Shown here piece by piece: positions 63,147 to 64,000 of a DNA stretch of 64,000 nt. The stretch comes from Sphingobium baderi (GTDB lineage: Bacteria > Pseudomonadota > Alphaproteobacteria > Sphingomonadales > Sphingomonadaceae). The notes under the pieces were generated by a model, which searched no databases, was not told the origin of the DNA, and worked only from the letters and a program-made list of their open reading frames with translations. The stretch spans positions 2,808,501-2,872,500 of the forward strand of contig NZ_CP013264.1 in NCBI RefSeq assembly GCF_001456115.1, given 5' to 3'. Positions within the stretch are counted from its first letter, which is position 1; every line of letters begins with the position of its first letter. Position numbers and translations under genes: made by a program.

Positions 63147-63898
63147 TGTCATCGGAAGTGCGCGCTGGCAATGTGGCGTTGTTGATCGACGCTGACAATG
63201 TTTCCGCCGCTTATTTCGACCCGGTGCTGACTGTCCTGGCTGAGCTTGGGACGGTCAATATCCGCCGAGCCTATGGTAATTGGAGCAAGCCAGCGTTGAA
63301 AGGGTGGGCATCCCAGGCTGTAGCCCAGGCAATCGAAACACAGCAGCAATTCGATCTGACCAAGGGCAAGAATGCGACCGACATGAAGATGACGATCGAT
63401 GCCATGGACCTGATGGCAAGCGGTCGGGTCACTGGTTTCGGCCTGATGTCCAGCGATAGCGATTTCACACCGCTCGTCACGCGTATCCGGCAGGAGGGCA
63501 TCCCCGTCTACGGCTTTGGCTCAGAAAAGACGACGCAAGCGTTTCGAAGTGCCTGCACACGCTTCATAGATGTCGAGGCTCTGGGCAGCAGCCGCGATGT
63601 CGCCATGTCTTCGGTTCCGTTCTCGGAAGAAGATACCCCCATTGCTGACAAAGAGCTGGAGGAGCATTCTGCGGTTTCCGAAGATGTGTTGAAATTGCTT
63701 ATCGACGCCTATGGCGCGGTCAAACGGGATGAGCAGGGATTCGCCCGATTGAGCGAAGTGGGGCAGCTCGCTGGAAACCGGTCCAGCTTCGATGTTCGCA
63801 ACTATGGCTTCAAGCGCCTGACGGATCTGGTGAAGTCCGTGAGCAATTTCAGGGTTGAAACGCGCGACGGCCAGACATGGATCAAGCGGGTCCGATGA
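63146..63898 (+). CDS. NYN-domain protein with C-terminal LOTUS/OST-HTH-like domain
   Basis: 250 residues. The PIN-like NYN fold is marked by Asp15, Asp17 (ALLIDADNV), an NATDMKMTIDAMDL stretch and Asp104/Asp106 in SSDSDFTPL, acidic residues that coordinate metal in this RNase-like family. The C-terminal part (about 180-250) reads as an OST-HTH/LOTUS-like winged helix, an RNA-binding module. A role in RNA processing or decay is inferred. It overlaps both neighbours (carbonic anhydrase and acylphosphatase). Confidence 0.85.
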   Translation: MSSEVRAGNVALLIDADNVSAAYFDPVLTVLAELGTVNIRRAYGNWSKPALKGWASQAVAQAIETQQQFDLTKGKNATDMKMTIDAMDLMASGRVTGFGLMSSDSDFTPLVTRIRQEGIPVYGFGSEKTTQAFRSACTRFIDVEALGSSRDVAMSSVPFSEEDTPIADKELEEHSAVSEDVLKLLIDAYGAVKRDEQGFARLSEVGQLAGNRSSFDVRNYGFKRLTDLVKSVSNFRVETRDGQTWIKRVR

Positions 63899-64000
63899 CG
63901 GTTGTCGCTCGCCATCTCATCATTCATGGTCGGGTGCAGGGCGTATTTTATCGCAATTGGATGGTAGCCGCAGCCCACGACCTTGGGATTGCCGGTTGGG
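63895..64000 (+). CDS. Acylphosphatase (partial, N-terminal part)
   Basis: Only the first 35 codons are present; the gene runs off the right edge. IHGRVQGVFYRNW with the catalytic Arg20 and the phosphate loop is the acylphosphatase signature. The start overlaps the NYN gene stop by ATGA. It hydrolyses acyl-phosphate bonds; its physiological role is unclear. Confidence 0.85.
   Translation, partial: MTVVARHLIIHGRVQGVFYRNWMVAAAHDLGIAGW

Overview
The window is about 64 kb of GC-rich, gene-dense chromosomal DNA from an alphaproteobacterium, most likely a sphingomonad (Sphingobium, Sphingomonas or a relative). The case rests on gene content and order: a DivL-type kinase with Tyr at the phospho-acceptor site, heading a divL-tsaE-amgK-murU-addB-addA-trxA array; a contiguous dus-ntrB-ntrC-ntrY-ntrX-hfq-hflX block; a fused ispDF; a tandem-duplicated Hfq; and large TonB-dependent receptors next to a tannase-type esterase. 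I see no insertion sequence, prophage, CRISPR array, integrase or rRNA operon. Nearly everything is core chromosome, and the accessory-looking parts are 1-6.3 kb and 45.3-49 kb.

Layout. 1-6.3 kb: partial tannase/feruloyl esterase, TonB receptor, siderophore-type TonB receptor with a possible Fur-like box, and an SDR. 6.4-10.5 kb: asd, a secreted dipeptidyl-peptidase IV-like enzyme, tRNA-Val(CAC), an entericidin-like lipoprotein and a small four-cysteine protein. 10.6-16.4 kb: hslV-hslU, an alpha/beta hydrolase, an M2 peptidase and a membrane diguanylate cyclase. 16.4-20.7 kb: AMP nucleosidase, peroxiredoxin, yqgE (apparently leaderless) and ahcY (TTG start). 20.9-32.1 kb: six overlapping genes from divL to addA, then trxA with its own promoter. 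32.2-37.5 kb: an inositol-phosphatase-family gene and argJ, divergent from secA, then tRNA-Ser(TGA). 37.6-46.6 kb: a lytic transglycosylase, dacC-tmk-holB, and metG-tatD-phnP-like-retropepsin-MFS transporter as a tightly overlapping run. 46.7-49 kb: a TetR regulator divergent from an SDR plus enoyl-CoA hydratase pair. 49.2-59.3 kb: mazG facing the long leftward nitrogen/RNA-regulation block. 59.4-64 kb: ispDF, pncC, the ratA-lipA pair, carbonic anhydrase, a NYN-domain protein and a partial acylphosphatase.

How the genes work together. Several runs share stop/start overlaps of 1-20 bases, which implies translational coupling. The divL array joins cell-cycle signalling, tRNA t6A modification, MurNAc recycling and double-strand-break repair. 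The dus-to-hflX block holds two complete two-component pairs for nitrogen and envelope or redox control, followed by the RNA chaperone Hfq and the ribosome-rescue GTPase HflX. dacC, the lytic transglycosylase and amgK-murU all act on peptidoglycan.

The most interesting items are the asymmetric tandem Hfq, the DivL Tyr substitution, an NtrX lacking the sigma-54 contact loop, the leaderless yqgE promoter, and the four-cysteine mini-protein divergent from hslVU. I found no clearly new multi-gene system. Functions come from motif recognition by eye, and no database search was run.
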